DNA from: Pratylenchus scribneri
Lineage: Eukaryota > Nematoda > Chromadorea > Rhabditida > Pratylenchidae
NCBI GenBank assembly: GCA_030063045.1
Contig: JAQSEB010000045.1
Span: 1,585,079 to 1,649,078, forward strand
DNA length: 64,000 nt
Direction: 5' to 3'
Part shown: in pieces, positions 46,812 to 57,264 of the stretch
Layout of the letters: each line of letters opens with the position of its first letter
Position numbering within the stretch: the first letter of the stretch is position 1
Notes under the pieces: generated by a model
The model's input: the letters and a program-made list of their open reading frames with translations, nothing else
Databases searched by the model: none
What the model was told of the DNA's origin: nothing
Translations under genes and position numbers: made by a program

Positions 46812-48927
46812 TGCAGGTGAAGGGGATAAAATTAAAAAGGCAAATGAATTGAAAGAAAAATGCATTGAACAAAGAGAAAAGATTAAAAATTCCCTAAAAG
46901 ATCTGGATGAACAAAACACAAATTATGGCAAATTTTTGGCAAATTTAAAAGGGGAAATAAGGGAGGCGGAATTAGCAATTTACCGAGGACTCGCCACAGG
47001 CGATTCGGGATTTCTGACAGTTATGAATAAGGGCAGAGGAGTAATGGATGTTTTGAACAAAAATGAAAGATTTTTCGATAAAATAATTCCTGCCCAAAAT
47101 GAAGTATTTGAAATGAGCCGAATGGCCTTTAGGGAGAATTTAAATGTGAAATTACCTGAAATAAAACTCCCTGAATTTTCGGGCGACCTAAAAAGTTGGT
47201 CAAGTTTTTTCGAAGAATTTTCGGCCGCAGTTGACGATCAAGACATACCAGAAAAGCGGAAAATGCAATACCTAAAAAGTGCCCTAAAGGGCGAGCCTTT
47301 GGAAATTGTCGAAGCATATCCGCTTGAGGCAAAAAATTATCAAACCGTTTTGAAGCTTTTGAAAAAACAATTTGGAGACACACAAAACATTAAAAACAGT
47401 TTGCATAGTGCTTTACGAAAATTGAAAAAAGCAAACAACTTTATGCCTGAAATCAAAAAAACACATCGGGAAATTCGGGCAATACTTAACCAATTGGAAA
47501 ATGCGGGGGAAAACATTGAAAATGCCCAATTGATTTTTGAAGTGGAAAGCAAATATCCCCAAAATATCCTCCGAAAAATATATGAAAAGAAAGCCACCCC
47601 AAATTTGGGAACAAAAGGCATTTTGGAATTTTTAGACGATTATCTAAAATTAGAAGAAGATATTTACCGCGTTCATCGCGAATTCGATTTTGGAAATGAA
47701 AAATATGAAAAGAAATATGGAAAATTTGAAAAATATGATAAATACAATGGATTCAAAAAGGGCCAATGGAAAGGCCCAAATAAGTATGAAAATAAAACAA
47801 TGGCAAATATGCAAAAAAGAAATTGTAAATTTTGTGGCGATGAACATTGGGAGGATAAATGCCCCAAATATAAAACAAATGAAGAAAGATTGGCCAAGGC
47901 AAAAGAACTAAAAATTTGTTTGAAATGTTTGGGAAAAGGCCACATTTCAAAAGAATGCAAAAAGAATGTTAAATGTTTTACATGCAAAAAAGATGGCCAT
48001 AATTCAGCTTTTTGCCGCCAAAAAGCCAAAAAAGTGGCTGACGAAAAGAAAAACTATAAAGAATACAATAAAATTAAGAATGAAAAAATGTGTATGGCCA
48101 CAGAAATTAATGAGGAAAACGAGAATAAAAGCCTGGATAAAGTCCTAATGAATAATTTAATTGGAAAAAAGAAGAAAGAAAAAGACATTACATTAATGCA
48201 GGTTGCCTTGGCCCCCGTCCGCAATCCATATGCAATGGGCCAAAAATCGGAAGCGGCAATTTTTTTGGATTCCGGATGTGAAATCAGCCTCATATTAAAT
48301 GTGCTTGCAAAGAAATTGGATTTGCATATAATTGGAGAAAAACAATTCCGTGGAAGCGGATTATTCAATAAAACAATTATAATAAATTCTCCAATTTATA
48401 TTTTTCAAATTTTGTCCAAAAATAATGAGGCGATAAATATTGTTGCAAGAGGTGTTGAAAAAAGGCAAATGGTTGAAAGATTGAAAATGGCTGACCCAAA
48501 AACATTCAAAGATTTTTTAAATGATGATATAACCAGTGAAGAAAATATTTTGGAGGTTATGCCTGAAATTTTGATTGGTTCCGACTTTTATTCAGAAATT
48601 TTGGGATTGCCGAAAACAAAATCAGGCTTCTCAATTTTGGAAACAAAAATTGGAAAAATTTTAACTGGGAGAAGTCACATTTGGAAAACAGAAACGGAAC
48701 CAATTTTGTGTCAAATGATTGAGCAGGAAAAATTTTGGGAAATTGAAGAATATGGAATTAGTGAGCCTAAACAATTAGAAAATGACATTTTTGCTCATAA
48801 TCATTTTTTGAATACGGTCAAAAGAGATGCCGATGGACGATATGTTATTGAATGGCCAATCAAAAACCCACCGGAAAAAATTTCAAATAATTTTTGGATT
48901 TGCCTTAAAAGGCTTCAAGGGGTTTGA
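46720..48927 (+). CDS. BEL/Pao gag and protease region
   Basis: From ATG 46720 to TGA 48925-48927, 735 codons. The N-terminal third is helical gag; a longer gag-like domain follows (LPEIKLPEFSGD, as in the DUF1759-type gag of Pao elements). Three CCHC-type zinc knuckles lie at about 47824-47865, 47920-47958 and 47974-48015. The aspartic protease follows, with catalytic AIFLDSGCEISLI at about 48256-48294. The frame then enters the N-terminal part of reverse transcriptase (FWICLKRLQ) before the stop. Downstream codons continue in the same frame. The stop is therefore a single in-frame interruption, either a nonsense change or a readthrough site. Confidence 0.85.
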   Translation: MADVLQITIKSLRDRLQGLIMDTNEIDFAIDAGEGDKIKKANELKEKCIEQREKIKNSLKDLDEQNTNYGKFLANLKGEIREAELAIYRGLATGDSGFLTVMNKGRGVMDVLNKNERFFDKIIPAQNEVFEMSRMAFRENLNVKLPEIKLPEFSGDLKSWSSFFEEFSAAVDDQDIPEKRKMQYLKSALKGEPLEIVEAYPLEAKNYQTVLKLLKKQFGDTQNIKNSLHSALRKLKKANNFMPEIKKTHREIRAILNQLENAGENIENAQLIFEVESKYPQNILRKIYEKKATPNLGTKGILEFLDDYLKLEEDIYRVHREFDFGNEKYEKKYGKFEKYDKYNGFKKGQWKGPNKYENKTMANMQKRNCKFCGDEHWEDKCPKYKTNEERLAKAKELKICLKCLGKGHISKECKKNVKCFTCKKDGHNSAFCRQKAKKVADEKKNYKEYNKIKNEKMCMATEINEENENKSLDKVLMNNLIGKKKKEKDITLMQVALAPVRNPYAMGQKSEAAIFLDSGCEISLILNVLAKKLDLHIIGEKQFRGSGLFNKTIIINSPIYIFQILSKNNEAINIVARGVEKRQMVERLKMADPKTFKDFLNDDITSEENILEVMPEILIGSDFYSEILGLPKTKSGFSILETKIGKILTGRSHIWKTETEPILCQMIEQEKFWEIEEYGISEPKQLENDIFAHNHFLNTVKRDADGRYVIEWPIKNPPEKISNNFWICLKRLQGV

Positions 48928-51900
48928 AATAAATTAAATAAAAATGGGCTTTTGGAAAAATATTGTGCCCCATTTAATGAGCAAATTGAAAAAGGAATAA
49001 TTGAAAAATGCAATGACGATAATGGAATAATAATGTATACACCGCACCATGCCGTTATTAATGAAGAAAAGAAGAAGATTCGACCCGTCTTTGACTTCAG
49101 CTGCAAAACAGCAGAAGGGATTAGTGTCAATGATTTTATTTTGAGGGGTCGCGTAATGTTGGCTGACATTTGTGGAATGATTCTCCGTTTTCGAAATTTT
49201 CCCATCGCCATCTTTTGCGACGTAAAAAGTGCATTTCATCAAATAAAAGTAAAGGAGAATCAAAGAAATTTGGCACGATTTTTATGGTTTAAAGACCCGA
49301 AAAAGCCCCCATCTTTGAACAATATTGAAGAAATGCGATTCACATGTATGCCTTTCGGCATCATAGCTGCTCCATCATTGCTGGGTGAAATGACGGATTA
49401 TCACTTGGCAAATTACGGCACTGAATTTGCCGAAAAGTTGAGAAAAGGAATATATGCCGATAATCCTGGATTTGGGGAGAAAAATACAATGGAGGCAATT
49501 GAAAAATGCTATGAAATTATTAAAATATTTGATGAGGCAAAAATGAAATTGCATGAATTTGTTAGTAATGATAAATTAGTAATGGAAAAATTTGGTGATA
49601 AAGAAAGAAAAAATTCAATAAAAATTCTCGGAATTGGCTGGGACATTGAAAAAGATGCCATAATCATCGAAATAAAAGAAATAAAAAATGAAGTGAAATG
49701 GACAAAACGAAAAGTGGCAAAGGGTACAGCCAAAACTTTTGATCCGCCCGGATTGACGATTCCAGCCAATTTGCCCAGAAAAATATTTTTTCAAAGCCTA
49801 TGGAAGGAAAATAAATATGGCTGGGATGATCAAATTGATGAAGCCTATTTGGAAGAATGGAAAAATATAATTGTTGATTCTGGAAAATTTTTAATTAGAA
49901 GAAGGGCGGTCAAAAATCCAGATGCCGAAATGGAATTACATATTTTTGTGGACGCATCGGCCAAAGCATATGCATCAGTTGCATATATTGTAGAAAAAAT
50001 AAATAAAGTGACAAATTCATCTATAGTCTATGCCAAAGGCAAGTTGGCCCCTATCAAATCGAAATTGACAATTCCGCGGCTTGAATTGATGGCTGCTGTT
50101 TCTGGTTGCAAAATGCTTGAATTTATAAAAAAGGAAATTGATTTGAAAATTGGCAATTATTATATATGGTCCGATTCAAAGGTGGTCTTGAGTTGGATAC
50201 TCATCTCCAACGTGGATAAATTGCCAAAATTTGTGAAAAATAGAGTTTTGGAATTGAGAAAGGATATGAAAATAAAATGGAAATATGTGCCCACAGATGT
50301 GAACCCGGCTGATTTGGCAAGCCGTGGCTGCAGTTGTGCAGAATTAAAAGCCAATTCGATTTGGTGGGAAGGGCCAAACTTCCTAAAATTTGATGAAATG
50401 GAATGGCCAAAAGCACCAGAATTGATTAAAAATGAAAAAGAATGGGATAAAAAATTGGAAGAAATAAATATGGATATGTTGGTTAATGAAATTATTGACA
50501 TAAAAATAAGAAATGAATGGCCAAAATTGGTAAATATTTCGGTTGCAACGTGCAAGGCAATTAAAATTTTTGGCCAAAAAAGTAAATTTGAAACGGAATT
50601 TATGATTGATCTTCAAAATACTAAAAATGCAATTGAAATAAGAAAATTGGCTGAAATTTTGCTAATAAGCCAAGATCAATATAAATATCCTCCAAGTAAA
50701 AAAGAAATGCAAAATTTATTTATGGAAAATACAAAATATGGAATTTGGACATGCCCTGGGCGATTGGGCAATTCTGGACAAAAAGCACAAATTTTTATTT
50801 CATATGAATCGCCATTGGCTGAAATCATTTGTATTGAAGCGCATTTGCACACACTTCACAGTGGTCTCCGGCAAAGTTTGACCGAATTAAGAAAAACATT
50901 TTGGATCCCAATGGGAAGGAAAAAGATGAAAATAACGATTAATAAATGCTTTTATTGCCGAAAGGCAAAATTGGAGCCAATCGCTTTCCCAAAAATGCCA
51001 CATTTGCCAGCAGAAAGGACAAATGTCTCCATTCCCTTCGCAAATTGTGGAATGGATTATGCCGGGCCATTTGAAGTGAAAAATTTTAAAGGCGAAATTA
51101 TGAAAGTTTGGATCGAAATTTTCACATGTATGGCCACCCGATTCACACATTTGGAATTAATTCCGGATTTATCGGCCAAATCCTGCATCAATGCTTTGAG
51201 AAGATTCATTGCCGAATATGGAAAACCTAAATATTTAATTAGCGATAATGGTACACAATATCGATTGACATATAAAGTAGTTACCGAAATTGAAAAGAAA
51301 ATGGAATTGGAAAAAATAAAATGGACGTTTATTCCTTCAGTATCGCCTTGGTTCGGCGGATTTTATGAAGCAATGGTTAAAATTATGAAAAAAGCCTTAA
51401 AGGCAGCGGTCGGAAGAAAATTTTTATTTTTTGAAGAACTGCGAACAATTTTGCCGGAAGTAAAATTGGTAATGAATACCCGGCCATTAACATATGTTTA
51501 TGAAGATGTTGAGGAAAGTTTGGAAATTTTGAGGCCAATGGATTTGATGTTTCCAAAAAGGAATGAAAAAATTATTGATTTGGACAATCTGGAAATTGAT
51601 GAATTTAAATTAAAAGAAACTCAAAGGGATGAATTAATTAAAAATTGGAAAAATGCAAACGATATGCTGGATTATTTTTGTAAAAAATGGGAAAAAGAAT
51701 ATTTGAATGAATTAAAAGAAAGGGCGGATCGGCACCGCCAAAAAGTTGCCAAAAAGAATTATATGCCTCAAATTGGCGAAATTGTGCTTATACACCAAGA
51801 AAACAGTCCAAAATTTTATTGGAATTTAGGAAAAATTGTAGAATTAATTAAGAGTAAAGATGGATTAATAAGGGTGGCAAAAGTAAAATGCAAAGGCAAA

Positions 51901-54594
51901 ATTTTAACAAGGGCAATTACCCTTTTGTATCCTTTGGAATTGAGGGCGCAAGCCCAAGAAGAAATTGAAGAAAATAAACAAAATACAAAGCATCCAATGA
52001 AATTGAGGGAAAGAAAAAATGTTAAAAATTATAAAGAATACGCGGATGATGAAGATTTGAAATTTGGTGCATTTGTTTTGGAGGATCCTCCGAGTGATTC
52101 AGAGGAAGAATTGTTGTTAATCGATGAAGAAAATGAAGATGAATCACAAAATGAGAATGACTTTGAAATACATGAATGCATATATTGCGCACAAATGCGC
52201 GAAGAAATTGCAAATTCATCAAATTCGTTAACCGAGGATGAAGAGGAAATTTTTTATGAATCTGAAGCCGAATCAGGGTCTGGTGTGTATTGGTGCACTT
52301 GTTCATGTGCGCTTGGAAAAGGCAGATCGACCCCAATTGAATGCCTTTGCAAATCATCCCTCAAACCGTGTTTGTGCCAGCCTAATAAGGGCAAAAAGAA
52401 AAATAATAAGTGTAAAGAAATGTTAGAGAAAATAAAAAAGGATGATTCTGATGATGAGCCGGAACCGGAGTTAATGGATATGGGAAATGAATATTTGGAA
52501 GAGGTGATAATGTGCCCATTAGTTTTTGAAAGAAGCCGGCCGCGGCAAAATGCACCGGATGAATATTTAGAAGAGGGCGTATTTGATATAAGCCGGCAGC
52601 GCCCAAACACACAAGCATCCAGAAAACAAAAACCGAGAAGAATGTGCCTATTCTGTGGAGAATGGCACTTTGAAAGAGAATGTAGAAAATTTTCTGCCAA
52701 TGAGAAAATTGAATTTTGTGTGAAAAAGGTTGGAGAAAGTGATGAAAAAATAAATAATTTAAAACAATTACTGGAAAATAACAATAAAGAATTAACAGCG
52801 GTCAAATTAGAATTTATGAATGTGGTTGAAGAGATTAAAAAATTGGAAAATAAATTGGCAAAAGTTGAAGAAGAGGCCGGTTCGGCCAAATGGGGAATGT
52901 TAAGAATGCAAAATGAATTGTTCTCAAAAGAAAGTGGGTTGTCCGATGGCGATGAATACCCAAGGCCCAAAAATAAGCAAAAATATAAGAAAAATTCCCC
53001 AAAAAAGAGTAAATCGAGCACTGTTTTGGCTGTTACGAGTACAATTTTGATGATTATTTTCTTTTTATTTAATCCAATTGGTGCTTCTCCTTGTGCAAAA
53101 AATGAAAATAATTTGAAATTTCGGCATTTGGATGAGTGTGTGTCCAGCGGTTTAATAATAAATGAGAGAGAAGATGGAAGTTTATGTTGGGCAAAAATTG
53201 AATGCAACGGAACCCATTTGAGAAAGGAATTTGCAGCAAAAGGGTACTGCGGACCCAAATGTGAATGCCCACAATGGACTGACCAATGCACCTTTTTTGA
53301 TGGCCCAGCAATAACTTCGGCAAAAAGTTGCGACGATGCCGGAAGTTGCAAAAATCAGAAATGCTCAAAATTAAAAATGGATGAAAAAATTAAAGAATTA
53401 AAAATTGGCAATGATTATCCAGGAATTACACAATGCATGGAAACCCCCGGTGGCTGGGGAGTTGGCTGCTTTTATTTTACCCCAGCTTGTCTATTTTATC
53501 GAATTTTTATGACCCCAGCCGAAAATGAAGTGTTAGAAATTTTTAACTGCCCAACAGTTTGGCAAAAATCGCTAAAAATAAATGTCTCAATAATAAAAAA
53601 CGGTCAGCAAAATGCAACGAAATTGATTGAATTAGGACCAGGAGAAAAACAAAATTTCAAAGAATTGGAAATAACGGCAAAAGAAATTTCCGTGCCGAAT
53701 ATTCCTTTGTTGGCAACAAATTTTGTGACGGACGGAAAGCGTTCAGCAACATTGGATTTAGAAATGGAAAATAATTTGAAAAAATTTAAATGTAAAACCA
53801 AAAAGGAGGCGATGGAATTCTCCAATTGTACTGTTGATGCCCAAGGATGCAATTGCCATCCGGCAGACGGTACTGTAAAATGTCTTTGCCCGGAGGTGTC
53901 CTCAGGAGTACAAATTTTCAAAGAGGACAATGTTCTTCCCTTTAATCACAATGGGTTGGTGATAAAAAATGAAAATGGAAAAGTGGTGGCATCCCCAGAT
54001 TTCACTTCTGCCATGTTACAATTGAAAATTTCTGGGATGAAATTGAAGACAGAGGTGGAAATGAATACATGCAAAATAAGTAATATAAATTTAACTGGCT
54101 GTTACGAATGTGAAAAAGGTGCGCAATTGGATATAATTTGTGAGACGGATTTTGGAAAATCATTGGCGAATATTGTGTGCCCATCGGCAAAATTATTGAC
54201 CACTTGCTCCCCAAAAGGGACAAGAAAAATCCATTCAGTCCATTTTTCGGCTGCACAAATCGATGAAGAATGCGAAGTTTTTTGTGGAAGCACTTCAACG
54301 AAATTTGAATTGAAAGGGATATTGGCATTCCCGGAAATGAAAGATGAAAGTGAATGGAAAATGGCCGTTGGCCCCCTCAATTTGATAAATGAATTTAAAG
54401 GCTTTGATTTCAAGAATTTGCTTAAATATTTGTTGGACCCAAAACAATTAATAATTTGGTTGGCGACAATTTTCGGAATGTTTGCAATCTTTTATTGCTC
54501 GGCGCCCATCATTCTTCGGCTGCTTCTTCGGTTGCTGATGGCACCTTTTGTCCCCCGGAGTGTCGTGACCGATGTTCATTCAAAGATTGTTTGA
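48928..54594 (+). CDS. BEL/Pao pol plus phlebovirus-G2-like env region
   Basis: Same frame as gag, open for 1888 codons with no internal stop. Order: reverse transcriptase (DVKSAFHQIKV; YADN box at 49453-49464). RNase H (about 49918-50330, HIFVDASAKAYAS, YIWSDSKVV). Integrase with an HHCC zinc region (CFYC at 50947-50958) and catalytic D at 51055, D at 51244 and E at 51367. A DUF5641-like C-terminus. An acidic Cys-rich insert (about 52170-52400). An extra zinc knuckle, CLFCGEWHFEREC. A coiled coil. A hydrophobic anchor (53017-53085). A cysteine-rich ectodomain of the phlebovirus G2 type known from nematode Pao elements, and a final membrane segment (about 54448-54540). The last ten codons lie in the LTR-like repeat. 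There is no own ATG after the stop. Confidence 0.85.
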   Translation, partial: NKLNKNGLLEKYCAPFNEQIEKGIIEKCNDDNGIIMYTPHHAVINEEKKKIRPVFDFSCKTAEGISVNDFILRGRVMLADICGMILRFRNFPIAIFCDVKSAFHQIKVKENQRNLARFLWFKDPKKPPSLNNIEEMRFTCMPFGIIAAPSLLGEMTDYHLANYGTEFAEKLRKGIYADNPGFGEKNTMEAIEKCYEIIKIFDEAKMKLHEFVSNDKLVMEKFGDKERKNSIKILGIGWDIEKDAIIIEIKEIKNEVKWTKRKVAKGTAKTFDPPGLTIPANLPRKIFFQSLWKENKYGWDDQIDEAYLEEWKNIIVDSGKFLIRRRAVKNPDAEMELHIFVDASAKAYASVAYIVEKINKVTNSSIVYAKGKLAPIKSKLTIPRLELMAAVSGCKMLEFIKKEIDLKIGNYYIWSDSKVVLSWILISNVDKLPKFVKNRVLELRKDMKIKWKYVPTDVNPADLASRGCSCAELKANSIWWEGPNFLKFDEMEWPKAPELIKNEKEWDKKLEEINMDMLVNEIIDIKIRNEWPKLVNISVATCKAIKIFGQKSKFETEFMIDLQNTKNAIEIRKLAEILLISQDQYKYPPSKKEMQNLFMENTKYGIWTCPGRLGNSGQKAQIFISYESPLAEIICIEAHLHTLHSGLRQSLTELRKTFWIPMGRKKMKITINKCFYCRKAKLEPIAFPKMPHLPAERTNVSIPFANCGMDYAGPFEVKNFKGEIMKVWIEIFTCMATRFTHLELIPDLSAKSCINALRRFIAEYGKPKYLISDNGTQYRLTYKVVTEIEKKMELEKIKWTFIPSVSPWFGGFYEAMVKIMKKALKAAVGRKFLFFEELRTILPEVKLVMNTRPLTYVYEDVEESLEILRPMDLMFPKRNEKIIDLDNLEIDEFKLKETQRDELIKNWKNANDMLDYFCKKWEKEYLNELKERADRHRQKVAKKNYMPQIGEIVLIHQENSPKFYWNLGKIVELIKSKDGLIRVAKVKCKGKILTRAITLLYPLELRAQAQEEIEENKQNTKHPMKLRERKNVKNYKEYADDEDLKFGAFVLEDPPSDSEEELLLIDEENEDESQNENDFEIHECIYCAQMREEIANSSNSLTEDEEEIFYESEAESGSGVYWCTCSCALGKGRSTPIECLCKSSLKPCLCQPNKGKKKNNKCKEMLEKIKKDDSDDEPEPELMDMGNEYLEEVIMCPLVFERSRPRQNAPDEYLEEGVFDISRQRPNTQASRKQKPRRMCLFCGEWHFERECRKFSANEKIEFCVKKVGESDEKINNLKQLLENNNKELTAVKLEFMNVVEEIKKLENKLAKVEEEAGSAKWGMLRMQNELFSKESGLSDGDEYPRPKNKQKYKKNSPKKSKSSTVLAVTSTILMIIFFLFNPIGASPCAKNENNLKFRHLDECVSSGLIINEREDGSLCWAKIECNGTHLRKEFAAKGYCGPKCECPQWTDQCTFFDGPAITSAKSCDDAGSCKNQKCSKLKMDEKIKELKIGNDYPGITQCMETPGGWGVGCFYFTPACLFYRIFMTPAENEVLEIFNCPTVWQKSLKINVSIIKNGQQNATKLIELGPGEKQNFKELEITAKEISVPNIPLLATNFVTDGKRSATLDLEMENNLKKFKCKTKKEAMEFSNCTVDAQGCNCHPADGTVKCLCPEVSSGVQIFKEDNVLPFNHNGLVIKNENGKVVASPDFTSAMLQLKISGMKLKTEVEMNTCKISNINLTGCYECEKGAQLDIICETDFGKSLANIVCPSAKLLTTCSPKGTRKIHSVHFSAAQIDEECEVFCGSTSTKFELKGILAFPEMKDESEWKMAVGPLNLINEFKGFDFKNLLKYLLDPKQLIIWLATIFGMFAIFYCSAPIILRLLLRLLMAPFVPRSVVTDVHSKIV

Positions 54595-54642
54595 TGATGA
54601 TTTGATGATTGACATTTTTACATTTCTGGATTTTTACATTTA
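54561..54642 (+). repeat. Truncated 3' LTR copy
   Basis: 82 bp identical to 45729-45810, after which similarity ends abruptly at TTTACATTTA. It contains the final codons and stop of the env-like region. There is no purine-rich tract just upstream, which is unusual for an LTR junction. Confidence 0.6.
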
Positions 54643-54659
54643 CAAATTTAAATTGACTT

Positions 54660-54905
54660 ATATTTTTTGAAATCATATCCTTTACATTAAACCCATACAA
54701 ACAAGACATCATGGTTGAATGGCTAATGCCTTTGTTCTTTTAAAAAATTGCTACGGTTCGAATCCTCAATGATGCCTTTATCTCACTTATGCTAATAGAA
54801 AACCAAATTGTTGGTTTAATGATTGCAAAAATTAACTGACTGAGGGGATTTTTTTAATTTTTATTATTTTGTTTATATTTAGAAACTTCTTAAAATTATT
54901 CAAAT
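54660..54905 (+). mobile_element. tRNA-derived SINE, copy 2
   Basis: The head near 54705-54778 has CATCATGGTTGAATGGC (A-box region) and GGTTCGAATCC (B box) before CTCAATGATGCC. Outer CATCAT and ATGATG can pair as a remnant acceptor stem. The tail AAACCAAATTGTTGGTTTAATG and AACTGACTGAGGGG matches copies 1 and 3. It begins 18 bases after the broken LTR, so it may mark the event that removed the rest of that LTR. Confidence 0.7.
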
Positions 54906-55805
54906 ATTAGCCACCAAATACAAATTATATACTAGAAAGATGCTTTTCTATTTTTCACAAAAAAATTAAGGCTCATTTTCTAGGGATTTTCTAGTGTTTA
55001 TATAATTAAATGATTTTTAAAATTTCATACCCATTGTCCATTATTCATTATTCATTCCTCCTATTTTGTATAATATTTCTAATATGCATTTTTAATTTCC
55101 TTTTTCATTTTTTAAAATCGTTCCGTACATTTATGCCGGGATCATTAAAGAAGTATAATTTATGGAAAATTAGAAATATTTTGTTCTGTTAATTAAGAAA
55201 AAGAAATGAATAATAATTTTTGTAATTTTTAGAAAAAATATCTTGGTAATAATCACATTGAGTCGACCTTAACTTTTTATTTTTGATACCGCCAATATAG
55301 ATATTTTTTATATTCAAAGTTAAAAATGTAAATTTTTTATTTAATTTCCTTTAAAAAATTAAACATTTTCATTTTGAAATAAGAGAAAAATGCATCTTAT
55401 TATAAATCATTATTTCCAGCTTTTGTAATTCCGGCATTCAGCAATTCCTTCATTTTTCAAATGCGAACTTTGAATGAGGCAAGCACTAAAAAAGTAAAAC
55501 AGTGTTGATGAATCCAAAAAATGGATCAAATTGGGATTCACTTTTAGCTATTGATCCTTTCTGAAAACCTATGCATATAAGGTATAAGTCCCTAACTTTA
55601 TGGTCAAGTTATATGGCCTTAAAAATGGCCAATTTTTCGATCTGATTTTCTTTATTTATTTTCAATGATTTTATGGGTTATATTTTCTCATTTTCAAATA
55701 AAAAAATAAATCTCACATCCAATGGACAATGCAATCAATGGGATGAGATGGCTGCTGAGAGCATCTATAATTTTAATAGAATTAATAAATAAATATTTTT
55801 TAAAA
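54906..55805. other. Intergenic, no gene recognised
   Basis: AT-rich. A 60-codon hydrophobic open frame at 55010-55192 has no supporting start or splice context. The right end is the 3' flank of the small secreted protein gene. Confidence 0.4.
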
Positions 55806-56533
55806 TTAACCCGAGGAAGGAGGTGAGGTTGTGGTGCATTGGCATTCAAGTAGATTTTTAAAATTCGGATCATCGAAAATATCATTTGCATTGCCACATT
55901 TGCCGCAACCAGCTCCTTTCACTAAAGAATAATTTTTCAAAAATTTTTATTATTTCTTTATTGTTTTAGCCTTGAAAATTTAAATAAAATTGCAAAATTT
56001 TTGGCCAAAAAAATGGCAAAATAAATCAGTTTTTCAATTTCTGTTGATTATTTCTCCATAACTAATATTGTTGATTAATTTTTTGATAAAAAATGCTCTA
56101 TACTATGAGTAATTAATTTATTAACCTAACCAAATTATAAAATATTTTACTAATAGATTGAAAGATTGATTGCTTAAATATTGGCCTGGATGGTAAAATT
56201 CCACTTTTAAAAAATCCGAATTTTATTTGTATTTAAAGAAAAATTAAAAAGCTTTCTTCTATTATTGCTTCCAATATAGAGACAAAATACCTTTTGCATT
56301 TGTCGTTGCTTGTTTGCAATTAACTTCGATGCATGAAAATTCCGCTGGGCATTGCTGGGTGCCCATTTTTTGCACAAATGGCTGTTGTCCAGGAATTTCC
56401 ATTGAAATTTCATGTTCACATTGGAGTGCATCTGGAAAGCAAAATTGAATGAGGTTGAAATTATCAATTAACCTCCAAATGATGCGATAAAAATTAGTAC
56501 CAAAAACATGTAGACGGAGAAGGCAATTGACAT
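55806..56533 (-). CDS. Small secreted cysteine-rich protein
   Basis: Three exons join in phase: 56473-56533, 56291-56431 and 55806-55921, with acceptors TTTCCAG and TTCTTTAG, giving 105 residues. Exon 1 is a signal peptide (MSIAFSVYMFLVLIFIASFG). The mature part has eight cysteines: LQCEHE, QQCPAEFSCIEVNC, GAGCGKC, then LECQC near a short Thr/Ser/Pro tail. The even cysteine count and CxxC/CxC pairs suggest a disulfide-stabilised extracellular domain, perhaps of the Ly6 or a nematode-specific fold. Family not identified. The correct frame is spread over small exons, and the single long open frame here (56207-56467) is a different, false frame. Convergent splice phases and the cysteine pattern make it credible. 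Confidence 0.65.
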
Positions 56534-57264
56534 TTTTTCGGATTAAAATTATTTGCTGAATAAATTTTATTACGGAATATTTTTAAAAGGAACATAAGTG
56601 GAATTACTTAAGAAAATATGCAAAAAAATAATCAAATGAAAAATACAAAAAAGTCTCTACAAAATGCTTACATACCTATATGGGATGATTAATAAATATA
56701 AAAAATTCCACATTAAAATATTTAATTTTCTGAAAAAAATGACCCCTATTTTATTATTTTTAGACTATTAATAAAAAAATTTTTAAAAATATGAAATCTT
56801 TAACCTTAAGAATTTTTTTTCTTATATTTGAATTTGCTTAGCCATTTCGTATTATTTTTATTTATATAATCAAAAAAAATATCATCATTATTTGCTCAAA
56901 ATGTGGTGTTGCTTAACATTCACAAAAAAAATGAATCAGTTCCCTCATTCCCGTTTAAAAAAGTAAACCGGCTCTCCCTTTTTTAAATGTCGGCCAATGC
57001 CTTATTCAAATATTGAAAAGTACCATTTCAAATTTATGATCAATTTATGAAGTGTGATGTTTGTATTCGGTTCATTAAAAATATGATGACATTTTTTGAA
57101 TAAAAATCAACAGAAGAATACTGCACAATTGTGCGTCTATTTTTTTTTTACAATTAGGCATCATATACAACTTGTTCAATCTTCAATAAAAAATGAATTT
57201 TTAATAAATACGGAATGAGAATTAAAACTTGGAATCAAAAAATAGTATAAAAAATTCAATCTAC
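56534..57264. other. Upstream flank of the secreted protein gene
   Basis: AT-rich, no gene recognised. It should contain the promoter of the gene starting at 56533. Confidence 0.4.

Larger units (their letters stand above)
45729..54642 (+). mobile_element. BEL/Pao LTR retroelement with envelope-like region
   Basis: An 8.9-kb element on the plus strand. An 82-bp segment starting TGTCGTGACC is identical at 45729-45810 and 54561-54642 and is read as LTR start sequence. A primer-binding-like site follows the inferred 5' LTR. The coding part runs gag, protease, reverse transcriptase, RNase H, integrase and envelope-like glycoprotein in one frame from 46720 to 54594, interrupted by one in-frame TGA. 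The 3' LTR copy stops after 82 bp and is followed by SINE sequence. No target duplication or polypurine tract was found. The identical terminal segments and open frames suggest a young insertion that is now defective. Confidence 0.85.

Noticed and set aside
49453..49464. YADN box as proof of a dead reverse transcriptase
   Set aside because: I recall YVDN-type boxes in Pao reverse transcriptases of nematodes, so the second-position Asn alone is not evidence of inactivation.
52254..53351. 365-codon minus-strand frame
   Set aside because: Antisense shadow of the BEL/Pao pol-env frame, low in recognisable motifs.
56207..56467. 86-codon minus-strand frame
   Set aside because: Wrong frame across exon 2 of the secreted cysteine-rich gene.
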